Program-made: the position numbers and the translations under genes
Assembly: GCF_003429105.1 (NCBI RefSeq)
Contig: NZ_QVTD01000003.1
Location: forward strand, 186,001 to 250,000
Origin: Peribacillus glennii
GTDB taxonomy: Bacteria > Bacillota > Bacilli > Bacillales > DSM-1321
Length of the DNA stretch: 64,000 nt
Direction: 5' to 3'
The notes under the pieces: generated by a model
Database searches by the model: none
Told to the model about the DNA's origin: nothing
The model's input: the letters and a program-made list of their open reading frames with translations, nothing else
In this document: positions 16,914-26,187 of the stretch, piece after piece
Position numbering within the stretch: position 1 is the stretch's first letter
Layout of the letters: each line of letters opens with the position of its first letter

Positions 16914-18518
16914 ATGAAAATATTGATGATTTGTACGGAAAAGCTTCCTGTTCCCGCAGTATTAGGGGGAGCTATTCAAACTTATATTGCCGGCGCCCTT
17001 CCCTATTTAGGAAAGCAGCATGATATTACCGTCCTAGGAATTACCGAGTCCTCGCTTCCTGACCAGGAAACCGTAGATGGTATCCGCTTTGTCAGGGTAC
17101 CGGGAAAAATATTTGAAGTGTACCGGGAGGGTGTTGCAGTATATGTGAAATCCAATCAATTTGACCTCATCCACATCTTTAACCGACCGCGCCTTGTCCT
17201 GGCTGTCAGGGAAGCAGCACCCCACTCAAAGATTACCCTGAGCATGCATAATGACATGTTCAATACCGAGAAAATCGATCCCGTTGAAGCGAATGCAGCA
17301 TTGGAAGAGGTTGCCGGTATTGTAACGGTCAGTGATTATATTGGCAATGTCATACGGGGATTGTATCCCCAGGCGTCTTCCAAAATCCGCACAATCTACT
17401 CAGGAGTGGACCATACCCGATTTTTGCCGGGAAGCCATCCCAAAATGCAAAGCACTCGCAGCCAGCTTCGGAAAACCCATGGTTTGGAAAATAAGACGGT
17501 TATTTTATTTGCCGGCAGGCTGTCGCCCAATAAAGGTGTAGATAAGCTGGTCAGGGCCTTGCCGGAACTATCGAAAAAATTCAAGGATTTAGCATTGGTC
17601 ATTGTCGGAAGCAAATGGTTCAGCCAGGACGATACGACTGATTTCATTGCCTATGTTAGGGCATTGTCAAAAAAATTGACGGTTCCTGTTGTAGCAACCG
17701 GGTTTGTTTCTCCTGATGAAATTCAAAATTGGTTTGCTGCCGCTGATTTATTCGTTTGCACTTCGATATGGCAGGAGCCATTGGCACGGGTTCATTATGA
17801 AGCTATGGCTGCCGGGCTTCCGATTGTAACAACGGCAAGGGGCGGGAATCCCGAAGTGATCCTGCCTGGAGAAAACGGACTGGTGGTGGAGAATCCAGAG
17901 GATCCTGCCGCCTTCGCGGAAAAGATATCAACAATCCTTTCAAATAAATCATTGATGAAGAAGATGGGAGAAAAAGGAAGATCGCTTGCCATTTCAGAAT
18001 ATAATTGGGAAAGGGTAGCATCTGATATACTTGCAGCTTGGCAGGATGCGATGGATTGGGCCTCCGAATACGTTCCGATGGAGGAAAATCTAGCAGTCGC
18101 TGCAGAAATCACGGCGAAGGAAAATCAAACAGTCGCTGCAGAAATCACGGCGGAGGAAGATCAAACAGTCGCTGCAGAAATCACGGCAAAGGAAAATCAA
18201 ACAGTCGCTGCAGAAATCACGGCGGAGGATACAATCCATGAGACAGTGGGCAGTGCGGATGAAGAACTACAGGATTTGAACGCAGGCCCGGCGATTGAAA
18301 CAGAAGAAACCCACATCACCAACCCGCTTCGCAGATCCATAAGAACATTTCCTAAAGAGTCTGATGCCATTTCGAAAAGGGACCGCTTAAGAGAAACGCT
18401 CCAGGAAATGCTCAGGGAATCAATTCAGGAATCAGTCAGGAGTTCCTTGTCTGAAACCATTACAATGGCAGAGACGATGCGGGAAATAAGAAGTAAACTG
18501 CGCCGAAAAAAATCATAA
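16914..18518 (+). CDS. cotSA: CotSA-like family 4 glycosyltransferase with repeat-bearing C-terminal extension
   Basis: Residues 1-385 form a GT-B glycosyltransferase: N-terminal glycine-rich loop (VLGGAIQTY), then the donor-binding domain with LFAGRLSPNKGVDKL and the acidic motif SIWQEPLARVHYEAMAAG. The B. subtilis CotSA is about 377 residues; this one has 534. The extra 150 residues carry three and a half 12-residue acidic repeats (VAAEITAKENQT type, residues about 395-440), a linker, and a predicted charged helix that repeats RETLQEMLRESIQE and ends in basic residues. The tail may tether the enzyme in the coat. The ATG at 16914 is used because it follows cotS by 5 bp; the longer upstream frame overlaps cotS. 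Confidence 0.85.
   Translation: MKILMICTEKLPVPAVLGGAIQTYIAGALPYLGKQHDITVLGITESSLPDQETVDGIRFVRVPGKIFEVYREGVAVYVKSNQFDLIHIFNRPRLVLAVREAAPHSKITLSMHNDMFNTEKIDPVEANAALEEVAGIVTVSDYIGNVIRGLYPQASSKIRTIYSGVDHTRFLPGSHPKMQSTRSQLRKTHGLENKTVILFAGRLSPNKGVDKLVRALPELSKKFKDLALVIVGSKWFSQDDTTDFIAYVRALSKKLTVPVVATGFVSPDEIQNWFAAADLFVCTSIWQEPLARVHYEAMAAGLPIVTTARGGNPEVILPGENGLVVENPEDPAAFAEKISTILSNKSLMKKMGEKGRSLAISEYNWERVASDILAAWQDAMDWASEYVPMEENLAVAAEITAKENQTVAAEITAEEDQTVAAEITAKENQTVAAEITAEDTIHETVGSADEELQDLNAGPAIETEETHITNPLRRSIRTFPKESDAISKRDRLRETLQEMLRESIQESVRSSLSETITMAETMREIRSKLRRKKS
18096..18229 (+). repeat. 36-bp in-frame tandem repeat inside cotSA
   Basis: Three full 36-bp units begin at 18096, 18132 and 18168, and a partial fourth at 18204. 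Each begins gtcgctgcagaaatcacggc. The 36-bp length keeps the frame and adds 12 residues per unit. Units differ in an alternating way (gaaggaaaat, ggaggaagat, aaaggaaaat), so two-unit duplication is likely. Such repeats commonly vary in copy number between strains. Confidence 0.92.
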
Positions 18519-18520
18519 TA

Positions 18521-18547
18521 AGAGGCTGACTAGTGTCAGCCTCTTGC
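18521..18547. terminator. hairpin between convergent cotSA and glnP
   Basis: AAGAGGCTGAC/GTCAGCCTCTT, an 11-bp perfect stem with a four-base loop. T-richness follows weakly on both sides, so it probably serves both convergent operons. Confidence 0.75.
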
Positions 18548-19197
18548 TAAGCTTGCTTTATTTCCAACCGTCGGGCTATTAATGATAAACAATAATTTAC
18601 GATAAAATACATTAGCGCTACAGTGAAAATGATCGGGATGATATATGCGTCCTTTTGGGCGTAGACGATCTGTGCATTGTGCATTAAATCCGGCAGGGCA
18701 ATAATCACCGCCAGGGAAGTATCCTTCAAGAGTGAAATGAATTGGCTCACAATCGGAGGCACCATTCTTTTCAATGCTTGCGGCAAAATGATATGATTCA
18801 GTGTTTGAACATAGGTGAGCCCTGATGAGCGGGCTGCCTCTATCTGGCCCTTTTCGATCGACTTTAATCCGCTGCGGATAATTTCCGACAGCATTGCTGA
18901 TTCGAATAAGGTCAGCGCGGCAATGGCTGCATACATGATGTCGAGCTTTATCCCTATTTCAGGCAATGCGAAATATGTAAAGAAAATAATCAATAACAAC
19001 GGTAGGTTCCGGATTGTCTCGACCAATACGGCCAGCACCTGTGACACGACCGGAATGGACGCATAGCGAAGGATGCCGACGATCCCTCCAATCAGGAAGC
19101 TCAAGATAATGGAAATGAAAGCAACCTTTACCGTAACCCAGAAGCCCTCAAGCAAAAACGTAAGATGATCGGGTGAAAGCGCTCCAGCGAAATCCAT
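18547..19197 (-). CDS. glnP: glutamine-type amino acid ABC transporter permease
   Basis: A 216-residue His/Glu/Gln/Arg/opine-type permease with five to six membrane segments and the EAA loop EAARSSGLTYVQTLNHIILPQA that docks on the ATPase. It is the last gene of a minus-strand glnQ-glnH-glnM-glnP operon, the same order as in B. subtilis. The ATG at 19197 is selected because GGGAGGTG precedes it; the longer frame to 19254 would overlap glnM. It forms a heteromeric channel with the GlnM-like permease. Confidence 0.9.
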   Translation of the reverse strand: MDFAGALSPDHLTFLLEGFWVTVKVAFISIILSFLIGGIVGILRYASIPVVSQVLAVLVETIRNLPLLLIIFFTYFALPEIGIKLDIMYAAIAALTLFESAMLSEIIRSGLKSIEKGQIEAARSSGLTYVQTLNHIILPQALKRMVPPIVSQFISLLKDTSLAVIIALPDLMHNAQIVYAQKDAYIIPIIFTVALMYFIVNYCLSLIARRLEIKQA

Positions 19198-19210
19198 TGT
19201 GACACCTCCC

Positions 19211-19849
19211 TCAATTGCTCTTAGCCAGACGTTTTTCCATGTAACCGACGCCAAGGCTCAATGGAATCGTTAAGCTTAAATAAAACAATGCTACAAAAAT
19301 ATAAACATCAAACGTGACATAAGTCCGGGATGAGATCAAGTCAGCATGGTACATTAAATCAAGGCCTGCAACAACTCCCAATATCGAAGAGTTTTTTACA
19401 AGATTGATAAATTGGTTCCCTAGCGGCGGAATGACAATTTTGATCGCCTGCGGCAGAATGATCAGCCTCATGGTTTGTCCATAGGTCAATCCGGAAGACC
19501 GAGCCGCTTCCATTTGGCCTTTAGGTACAGACAGTATCCCCGCACGGATTGCTTCAGCTATGAATGCAGCCGTATAAATTGTTAACCCGGTTGCCCCGGC
19601 CACCGGCCCGCTAAATCTAAGGCCAAAGAAAAAGAAAAACACGATGACCAGCAAGGGGATATTGCGGATGAATTCCACATAAACCGTTCCAAGCCAGTTT
19701 AAAGGCTTGAATGGAGCGATCCTAAAGACCGCAATAAGCGTTCCGAGAAGAAAGCTTGCAACAAGTGCGATAAGACTTGCGATAATGGTAGTCTTATAGC
19801 CTTCGAGATAAATATCGAAGTTTTCAGTCAAGATTGTAAAGTCGAGCAC
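19211..19849 (-). CDS. glnM: glutamine-type amino acid ABC transporter permease
   Basis: A 212-residue polar amino acid permease, paralogous to the next gene. EAA loop EAARSSGLTYGQTMRLIILP near residue 118. It is preceded by AGGAGG and by a strong intercistronic hairpin that separates it from the binding-protein gene, and is 13 bp from the following permease. The substrate is inferred from the gene order and from similarity to the B. subtilis gln importer; related systems carry glutamate, aspartate or arginine. Confidence 0.9.
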   Translation of the reverse strand: MLDFTILTENFDIYLEGYKTTIIASLIALVASFLLGTLIAVFRIAPFKPLNWLGTVYVEFIRNIPLLVIVFFFFFGLRFSGPVAGATGLTIYTAAFIAEAIRAGILSVPKGQMEAARSSGLTYGQTMRLIILPQAIKIVIPPLGNQFINLVKNSSILGVVAGLDLMYHADLISSRTYVTFDVYIFVALFYLSLTIPLSLGVGYMEKRLAKSN

Positions 19850-19864
19850 ATTGTCTCCCTCCTA

Positions 19865-19904
19865 ATTAATCAGGATGAGCATGATATCGCCCATCCTGAT
19901 TAAT
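19865..19904 (-). repeat. intercistronic hairpin between glnH and glnM
   Basis: Perfect 13-bp arms ATTAATCAGGATG and CATCCTGATTAAT with a 14-base loop lie between the glnH stop and the glnM ribosome site. No T run follows, so it is more likely an RNA-stabilising element that protects the glnH end of the message, allowing excess binding protein over permeases, than a terminator. Confidence 0.65.
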
Positions 19905-19911
19905 GAAGATA

Positions 19912-20730
19912 TTATTCCTTGATCCATTTGTCGTGAATTTCATCGTACTTGCCTGAATCCCTTAGCTTTTTAAGTCCATCGTTAAGGGCATCAACAAGCT
20001 CTGTATTTCCTTTTTTTACAGCGATACCGTACGGTTCTTCCGTAAACGTGCCGCCGACTAATTCATAGGATGGATCTTCATCTGCCATACCGTACAAAAT
20101 CGCGTCATCCGTGGTTAATGCGTCACCCTGTTTTGATTTTAAAGCAGTAAAGGCTTCTGCATAGTTTTCAAATTCCAGCACGGTTGCTTCCGGAGCCTTT
20201 TCACGGATATTGATAGCTGAAGTAGACCCTTTTACCGCAAGTACTTTTGTGCCTTTCTTCAAATCTTCGATACTCTTGATCTTGCTTCCCTTTTTAACAA
20301 GCAGGGATTGTCCTGCTTCAAAATAGACATCCGTAAAGTCAACTTCTTTTTTGCGTTCCTCAGTGATGGTCATGGTAGCGACGATGGCATCGATATCGCC
20401 GTTATTGAGGAGCGGAATCCTGGTTTTTGATGTAACTTCTTTAAATTCTATCTTGTTTTCATCGCCCACAATTTCCTTGGCAAGCTGTCTTGCGATATCG
20501 ATGTCAAAGCCCTCTACTTCACCAGTGCTTGGATTTTTTAAACCGAAAAGCCGGGTGTCGTGTTTAACGCCGATGATGATTTTGTCTCGGTCTTTAATTT
20601 GTTCCAGGGCGTTTTTGGACTCTTCCCCGCTGCCGCTCGTTTTTTCTTCCTTGCTTCCACATGCAGCCAGGATCAATACAGCCACCATTGAAACAAGTGC
20701 CAGTTTAAAAAAGCTTTTTTTCTTCAACAT
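19912..20730 (-). CDS. glnH: glutamine-type ABC transporter substrate-binding lipoprotein
   Basis: A 272-residue extracellular binding protein. A signal peptide with lipobox LAAC (cysteine near residue 24) is followed by a Ser/Gly-rich linker and a class II periplasmic-binding fold: KIIIGVKHDTRLFGLKNP, EGFDIDIARQLAKEI, and the acidic hinge region DGDIDAIVATMTIT-like motif. Length matches B. subtilis GlnH (273). It belongs to the gln operon and captures a polar amino acid, probably glutamine or glutamate. Confidence 0.92.
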   Translation of the reverse strand: MLKKKSFFKLALVSMVAVLILAACGSKEEKTSGSGEESKNALEQIKDRDKIIIGVKHDTRLFGLKNPSTGEVEGFDIDIARQLAKEIVGDENKIEFKEVTSKTRIPLLNNGDIDAIVATMTITEERKKEVDFTDVYFEAGQSLLVKKGSKIKSIEDLKKGTKVLAVKGSTSAINIREKAPEATVLEFENYAEAFTALKSKQGDALTTDDAILYGMADEDPSYELVGGTFTEEPYGIAVKKGNTELVDALNDGLKKLRDSGKYDEIHDKWIKE

Positions 20731-20748
20731 TCATTTCCTCCTTATGTA

Positions 20749-21477
20749 TTAGTGATTTAAAATACGGCTCAAGAATAGCTTGGCCCGCTCCTCACGGGGG
20801 TTCGCGTAAAATTCAGCCGGTGTTGCTTCCTCCAGGATGCGGCCCTCATCCATGAAAACGATGCGGTCCGCCACTTCTTTGGCAAAGCCCATTTCATGGG
20901 TCACGACCACCATCGTCATGCCTTCTTTGGCCAAAGCTTTCATAACATCAAGCACTTCCCCGATCATTTCGGGATCGAGCGCAGATGTCGGCTCATCAAA
21001 CAGCATTATTTCCGGGCTCATCGCGAGACCTCGCGCTATGGCGACACGCTGCTGCTGTCCCCCCGAAAGCTGCGAAGGATAGGATTGCGCCTTTTCGGCA
21101 ATTCCAACCTTTTGAAGATAATGCAGCGCTGTTTCCTTTGCTTCTTTTTCTGATTTTCCCAGTACTTTTATTGGGGCAAGAGTTATATTTTCCAGCACTG
21201 TTTTATGTGGATACAGATAAAAATGCTGAAACACCATTCCAATGTTGCGCCTAAGCTTATTGATATCCGTTTTTTTATCTGCAACTGAGATATTATGGAC
21301 GGTCAATTCCCCATTTGTGATGGTTTCAAGGTGATTGATGCAACGGAGCATCGTGCTTTTACCCGAACCTGATGGACCTATCACGACGACCACTTCTCCC
21401 TGGTTGATTGTTAGATTGATATCTTTTAATACATGAAAATCACCGTAATACTTATTGACACCCTTGAATTCAATCAA
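20749..21477 (-). CDS. glnQ: glutamine-type ABC transporter ATPase
   Basis: A 242-residue ATP-binding subunit with every motif intact: Walker [10 protein letters not shown] near 33-41, Q loop [10 protein letters not shown], signature [16 protein letters not shown] near 138, Walker [15 protein letters not shown], and the switch histidine VVTHEM. It is first in the operon and starts behind GGGAGG. The 290-bp spacer upstream (21478-21763) is AT-rich, has a short inverted repeat GTTCAGA/TCTGAAC at about 21520-21565, and must hold the operon promoter. Confidence 0.93.
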   Translation of the reverse strand: MIEFKGVNKYYGDFHVLKDINLTINQGEVVVVIGPSGSGKSTMLRCINHLETITNGELTVHNISVADKKTDINKLRRNIGMVFQHFYLYPHKTVLENITLAPIKVLGKSEKEAKETALHYLQKVGIAEKAQSYPSQLSGGQQQRVAIARGLAMSPEIMLFDEPTSALDPEMIGEVLDVMKALAKEGMTMVVVTHEMGFAKEVADRIVFMDEGRILEEATPAEFYANPREERAKLFLSRILNH

Positions 21478-21714
21478 ATTCTGACCTCCCTTGTATATTA
21501 CTATATGTATATAGCATGGTGTTCAGAGAAGTTATGATATTATGAAAATTCTGAACCCATGGTTTATAATAGAATTATATTCTGATATGTTGAATAAAGT
21601 CAAATCGTGCCAAGGATGCTGTTACCATTATATAGGGGTATAAGAGAAGTATGTCTTTATTTTTCAATTGTTTATTTAAAAATAGATTATTAGATGGAGC
21701 AAGGTAAATAGAAA

Positions 21715-21741
21715 AAGCCCGGCTCAGGTTTAAAGCCGGGA
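21715..21741 (-). terminator. terminator after the APC permease gene
   Basis: On the minus strand CCCGGCTT and its complement AAGCCGGG flank a short loop, followed by TTTTTCTATT. Confidence 0.82.
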
Positions 21742-21763
21742 TTAATACATGATTATTCGATTG

Positions 21764-23125
21764 TCAGGAATCGAGCTCTAAACTAGTATCTTTTTTCAGC
21801 AGCTTTAGGACGATTAAGTATACAATGCCAATTCCGAGCCAAATGAATCCAAGTTGCTTTGAAAGATCATCCAGGTTCAACCATACATAGCCGATCACAG
21901 CAAATCCGATTGCGGGCAGAAGCAAGTGCCTGAAATAGTCCTTGCTCCCCTTTTTCCCAATATAATAGCTCACAACGGAAATGTGCAGGAACAAAAATGA
22001 TGACAGCGCCCCAAAATTAACAACGGAAGCCAATTTATCCAGATGCGAAGCAAAAAATCCGGTTACGCCCAGGGAAATCACGGCAATCAATATAGTACTG
22101 ATGTAAGGTGTGTTGAATTTTGGGTGAATTTTAGCCAAAATGACAGGAAGCTTTCGATCACGCGCCATGCTGAACAGTATGCGGGAAATCGCTGCCTGTG
22201 CAACAAGTGCGTTTGCAATACCCCATGACAGCGCTGTTGCGACAATCGTAAGGGTCTTTAGCCAAGTCCCTCCTGCTATTTCTGCAATTTGGTAAAAAGC
22301 AATATCAGGATTTTTAAAAGCATTGTAGTCAGGCCAGATCAACGCAGCTACCCAAGTTTGGATGATAAACAATCCACCCACTGTAAGTAAAGCATATACA
22401 CACGCCTTCCCGATTGATTTATTTCCATCCTTGGTCTCTTCCGCAAGAGTGGAGATACCGTCAAAGCCCAGGAAGCTTAGCACAGCGATTGATACCGCCC
22501 CCATAACGACATTCATGCTGAATTCACGGTCATTATAAAGCGGGTCCATGGTGAAGTCTGCTCCATTGACTCCCTGGATAATAGCAGTTATGCCAACGGC
22601 GAGGAAAATGCCAAGAATGATTAATTCAGCAATCACGATGATTTTGTTCGCACGGGCAGTAAACTCGATTCCCAATATATTGATGACTGTATTAATGGCA
22701 ATAAACAGGACAATCCACACATAAGCCGGTACACCTGGAAGCATATCTCCAAGCGCTGCAGCACTAACTAAATATAACAATGCAGGAATGAAGACGTAGT
22801 CCAATAAAATGAGCCAGCCTGCAATGAAACCGACTGAATCGTTTATGCCCCTCTGAGCATATGAATATACCGAGCCTGCGATAGGAAACGCTTCAGACAT
22901 TCGGGCATAGCTAAACGCAGTAAAAATCATACCTATCATCCCGATGAGATACGCAAGCGAAACCATGCCATTCGACCCTTGTGCAACAACCCCATAGATA
23001 CCAAATGGAGCAATCGGGACCATAAACACCATCCCATAAATAAGCAAGTCCCAGAAAGTCAAGGACCTCTTTAAGGCCGGCTGGGCTGTAGTGGCGCCAT
23101 TTGTTTTTAATTTATGTACTTCCAC
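21764..23125 (-). CDS. APC superfamily permease next to formamidase
   Basis: A 453-residue transporter with about 12 membrane helices. The first helix carries the APC binding signature GMVFMVPIAPFGIYG, and the segment after it (SYARMSEAFPIAGSVYSYA) is typical of amino acid-polyamine-organocation permeases. It starts with GTG at 23125 behind AAGGAGAG and lies only 14 bp after the formamidase gene, so the two are co-transcribed. An amide, an amino acid amide or the amine product of the hydrolase is a reasonable substrate, but family membership does not define it. Confidence 0.85.
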   Translation of the reverse strand: MEVHKLKTNGATTAQPALKRSLTFWDLLIYGMVFMVPIAPFGIYGVVAQGSNGMVSLAYLIGMIGMIFTAFSYARMSEAFPIAGSVYSYAQRGINDSVGFIAGWLILLDYVFIPALLYLVSAAALGDMLPGVPAYVWIVLFIAINTVINILGIEFTARANKIIVIAELIILGIFLAVGITAIIQGVNGADFTMDPLYNDREFSMNVVMGAVSIAVLSFLGFDGISTLAEETKDGNKSIGKACVYALLTVGGLFIIQTWVAALIWPDYNAFKNPDIAFYQIAEIAGGTWLKTLTIVATALSWGIANALVAQAAISRILFSMARDRKLPVILAKIHPKFNTPYISTILIAVISLGVTGFFASHLDKLASVVNFGALSSFLFLHISVVSYYIGKKGSKDYFRHLLLPAIGFAVIGYVWLNLDDLSKQLGFIWLGIGIVYLIVLKLLKKDTSLELDS

Positions 23126-23139
23126 TTATTCATCTCTCC

Positions 23140-24045
23140 TTAAAAAATCTGATATATTCCCAGCTTTTTCAGCAAGTCTTTAGAAACCAGGCACCGTGCT
23201 GTTTTTAACGGATCTACAATCTGGCTGACCTGCACCTGCCCAGCGGCGCTAAGGAGCATCGTCGCTTCCTCGATCGTAAGGCTTGTCCGTGCAAGCAAAT
23301 AATCAACCATTTCCTCAACAGCTTTCTCTGCTGCCTCATCAAGCGTTTGTTTAGAAACTAAAAACGCCATGCTGTCAGCAGTTTCAACAACCGGAACAGT
23401 AAGACCCCCGCCTTTTATCACATCAAAAGTGACTGTAACCTTTGCGGGTATTTCAATGCCTGACACACATACTTCACCGTCCCCCATAGCTGCATGTACA
23501 TCACCCAGGGAAAACAGTGCACCAGCATGGAAAACAGGAAAGTATAAAGTGGCTCCTTCACCTATGAGCTTTGTATCCATATTGCCGCCATGATTTCCGG
23601 GTGTCCCGCATGAAATTTCCCCTTCTTTCGGGGCCACTCCAATTACACCAACCATTGGATTCAATGGCAAGCGGATCCGATCATTAAAAATTGCTTCGTT
23701 TTCCTCGATAGACACCATCTTAAGAGAAAACTTATCAATCCGATGGCCCATGACACCGAGATCAGGACCTGTTGCCATGACACCTTTTTGTTCAAGTTCA
23801 ATCTTGTCAATCTTCACAACAAGAATGTCCCCCTCCTCAGCCCCATTTACATAAATTGGCCCGGTAGCCGGGTTGATTTGTGTCCAATCAATGCTTTGAT
23901 AAGAGGTTTCTGCTGATTGAATTTGATTCAAAAAACAATCGTATGTCTCGATTTCAACCGTGTCCCCGGCTGAAGCATGCATGACAGGCTGATGTTTTGC
24001 ACTCATTTCATAAATATAGGAAGTCTTCTCCAAAACTTTAGCCAT
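23140..24045 (-). CDS. acetamidase/formamidase family amidohydrolase
   Basis: A 301-residue enzyme of the FmdA/AmdA family, which hydrolyses formamide or acetamide to ammonia and the acid. Family hallmarks include the N-terminal HASAGDTVEIETYDCF, NPATGPIYVNGAEEGD, the glycine-rich GTPGNHGGNMDTK and the HAAMGDGEVCVSGIE segment, whose acidic and histidine residues form the metal site. Membership is clear; the choice between formamide, acetamide or larger amides is not. It lies between a symporter plus two-component system and the APC permease, all on one strand. If formamide is used, the formate would feed the formate dehydrogenase encoded 16 kb away (inference). Confidence 0.88.
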   Translation of the reverse strand: MAKVLEKTSYIYEMSAKHQPVMHASAGDTVEIETYDCFLNQIQSAETSYQSIDWTQINPATGPIYVNGAEEGDILVVKIDKIELEQKGVMATGPDLGVMGHRIDKFSLKMVSIEENEAIFNDRIRLPLNPMVGVIGVAPKEGEISCGTPGNHGGNMDTKLIGEGATLYFPVFHAGALFSLGDVHAAMGDGEVCVSGIEIPAKVTVTFDVIKGGGLTVPVVETADSMAFLVSKQTLDEAAEKAVEEMVDYLLARTSLTIEEATMLLSAAGQVQVSQIVDPLKTARCLVSKDLLKKLGIYQIF

Positions 24046-24122
24046 ATTAAAAACACCCTTTCATTTTTCTTTAGATTATAAAGAAAATATGGAAGGGGAA
24101 TTTATAAAATCTTGTGCAATTT

Positions 24123-25493
24123 TTATATAATTTTATTGTTTTCTGAAAAATCGGAATAATGGATGATGAGGCCAAGCAAAAACGAAGAAATTAATCCAAT
24201 ATATAAAGATAAGGAAAACGAATTGTTCAAGCAATAAAAAGCTATTGTTCCCATTGAAACAAACAGGATGGCCATAGGGATCCATGACGGCAAATTTCCC
24301 CTTTTGAACAGGATTGCCATGGAAGGAATTGCAATGGAAGAAGCATAAAGTATATATATAAATACGATGTGCAGGGAACGGCCGAATAATGAACTGGCAA
24401 AGAGAACCGAGACAGCCCCCACTATTAATGAAAACAAATAAACTCTTTTAGTTGTAGCCAGTTTACTGCCAAATTGTTCAAGAAAGGCTGACACCAGTGA
24501 ATTAATCGAGTATAGAGAGAAAATGATCGAATATGCTACCGTAATAAACCAAATGAAGGTGGCGACTGTCAGTAACAATGTTCCCTGAATGTCTGTAAAA
24601 GACTGGATGATTGCCTTCCAATTTGAATCGATATGTTGGCTTGCTATGTATACAAAATAGGCAAGCAAAGAAAGTGAAAATGAAGCACTACCCAGGACCG
24701 CCAACTTTATGGTTGAAGAAAAATGGGGTCTTTTTACTGACAGTAACACCCTCCAAACGAAGAGACTGGTAGAAATTTTCGAAAATGCCAAAGAAACCAC
24801 AATTAAAAAAAACAGGAGCATGTATTCTGAATTGGCAGTATGTAGTAAAGACCAGTGACGATACTGCCCATAAACTTGTTCAATCCCTTTTATGACGTAT
24901 AAATAGATAGGTAAAAAAACAAGGGCCGCGCCGCTTACTATCATCAAAACCTTAATGGCCCTGGTTATGCCCGCAATCCCTCCAAGACCTGAAATTATCA
25001 CACAGAATGAGACCAATAGTGAAATAAACAGCAGTCCATTTACATTAAAAAGCATCCGGAACAACCACAGAGCAAAGATGGGCTGGATAATAAGCCCGTC
25101 CAAATTGGCCAGAAACAGAATGATGAAAGAAAGTTGCCTTCCTTTTCGCGGAAATCTCCTGAAGTATAAATCTGATAAACCTAAAATATTTTCAGTAGCT
25201 GCTTGTTTAATTGCAAGTGGCATAAATCTGGAGAGAAGAATATAAACAAGCATGTAAAAACTGAGCCAATAGAGGATACTTACACCCAACCCGAACGCAA
25301 TACTTGAAAAAAACGCCATTTCATATGTCCAGGCTGAAAAAAAACCTGCCCACACCATAACCGTCCCTTTCCCAATCCCATATTGGGCGGTGGGAGTAAA
25401 ATAATCTTCAAACGAGCGATGTGCCCCTATTATTTCGAGACAATAAATGAGAATGCCTGCTCCGAAAAATAAAAAATAATACCAATCAAACAT
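24123..25493 (-). CDS. sodium:solute symporter-like permease translationally coupled to a response regulator
   Basis: A 456-residue protein with about 13 hydrophobic segments and features of the SSS (LeuT-fold) family: a glycine-rich first helix, then GFFSAWTYEMAFFSSIAFGLG near residue 50 and a later GLGGIAGITRAIKVL. It is divergent within the family and no sodium-site motif is certain. The ATG at 25493 is used because the sequence aATGTTTGA overlaps the stop of the response-regulator gene by 8 bases; the longer frame has no support. Such coupling suggests that the permease is part of the signalling unit, perhaps as an uptake-linked sensor, or is simply its first target. Confidence 0.72.
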   Translation of the reverse strand: MFDWYYFLFFGAGILIYCLEIIGAHRSFEDYFTPTAQYGIGKGTVMVWAGFFSAWTYEMAFFSSIAFGLGVSILYWLSFYMLVYILLSRFMPLAIKQAATENILGLSDLYFRRFPRKGRQLSFIILFLANLDGLIIQPIFALWLFRMLFNVNGLLFISLLVSFCVIISGLGGIAGITRAIKVLMIVSGAALVFLPIYLYVIKGIEQVYGQYRHWSLLHTANSEYMLLFFLIVVSLAFSKISTSLFVWRVLLSVKRPHFSSTIKLAVLGSASFSLSLLAYFVYIASQHIDSNWKAIIQSFTDIQGTLLLTVATFIWFITVAYSIIFSLYSINSLVSAFLEQFGSKLATTKRVYLFSLIVGAVSVLFASSLFGRSLHIVFIYILYASSIAIPSMAILFKRGNLPSWIPMAILFVSMGTIAFYCLNNSFSLSLYIGLISSFLLGLIIHYSDFSENNKII

Positions 25494-26187
25494 TTTTTTC
25501 TTTCTCCTTGTACACACTTGGAGAAACACCTGTATACTTTTTAAAGGACGTACTGAAATGGTTTTGGCTCGAAAAGCCGGTCCTTTCCGCAATAATTCCC
25601 ATGCTTAAAAATGGGTTTTGCTTGATCAATTCTTTTGCTTTTTCAATGCGGAATTCCACAACGTATTCCTGAAAGTTTTTCCCCGTTTCTTCTGTAAATT
25701 TCCGACTCAAATAAGAGGGGCTAACATGAATGAAAGAACCGAGCTCCTGCAGGTTCAACTTACAGGCATAATGCTGATGGATGTGTTCCATTACTTGATT
25801 GATTTCCGGTGAGAGATGATTACCGCCAAAATGTGAAATGTAATGGTCAAGCGCTTGATAAAGCTCTTTAGCAATCACAGGTTTGGTTAAATAATCCATA
25901 ACCTGAAGTTTGATTGACCTTCGGGCATAATCAAATTCCTGATATGCGGTAATCATCATGCATTCTGTCTTGTAATTTTCCTTTATGTAAGCACACAAGT
26001 TCAGCCCATCCTCACCCGGCAAATGAATGTCGATCAATGCCAGTTGAAAAGAATAATCCGCGAGCAGCCGTTTTGCCACCGCCGCATCTTCCGCCTCCTT
26101 TATTTCACATAAGGGATATTTTTCTCTTATTAAATATCGCAATTGCTCTAATTCAAGCGGCTCATCATCAACAATCAATATTCTCAT
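25486..26187 (-). CDS. response regulator with AraC-type DNA-binding domain
   Basis: A 233-residue YesN-like regulator. The receiver spans residues 1-118 (acidic pair DDE at 7-9, phosphoacceptor aspartate in LALIDIHLPG near 54). An AraC-type double helix-turn-helix fills the C-terminal 100 residues (HVSPSYLSRKFTEETGKNF and FSSQNHFSTSFKKYTGVSPS). It is short for the class because it lacks the middle linker of typical YesN proteins. The ATG at 26187 overlaps the kinase stop by four bases. The likely target is the downstream symporter-formamidase-APC gene set. Confidence 0.9.
   Translation of the reverse strand: MRILIVDDEPLELEQLRYLIREKYPLCEIKEAEDAAVAKRLLADYSFQLALIDIHLPGEDGLNLCAYIKENYKTECMMITAYQEFDYARRSIKLQVMDYLTKPVIAKELYQALDHYISHFGGNHLSPEINQVMEHIHQHYACKLNLQELGSFIHVSPSYLSRKFTEETGKNFQEYVVEFRIEKAKELIKQNPFLSMGIIAERTGFSSQNHFSTSFKKYTGVSPSVYKEKEKNV

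Noticed and set aside
18038..18241. Basic SRCRNHG repeat frame overlapping the cotSA repeat
   Set aside because: It is the alternative frame of the 36-bp DNA repeat, with no ribosome site.
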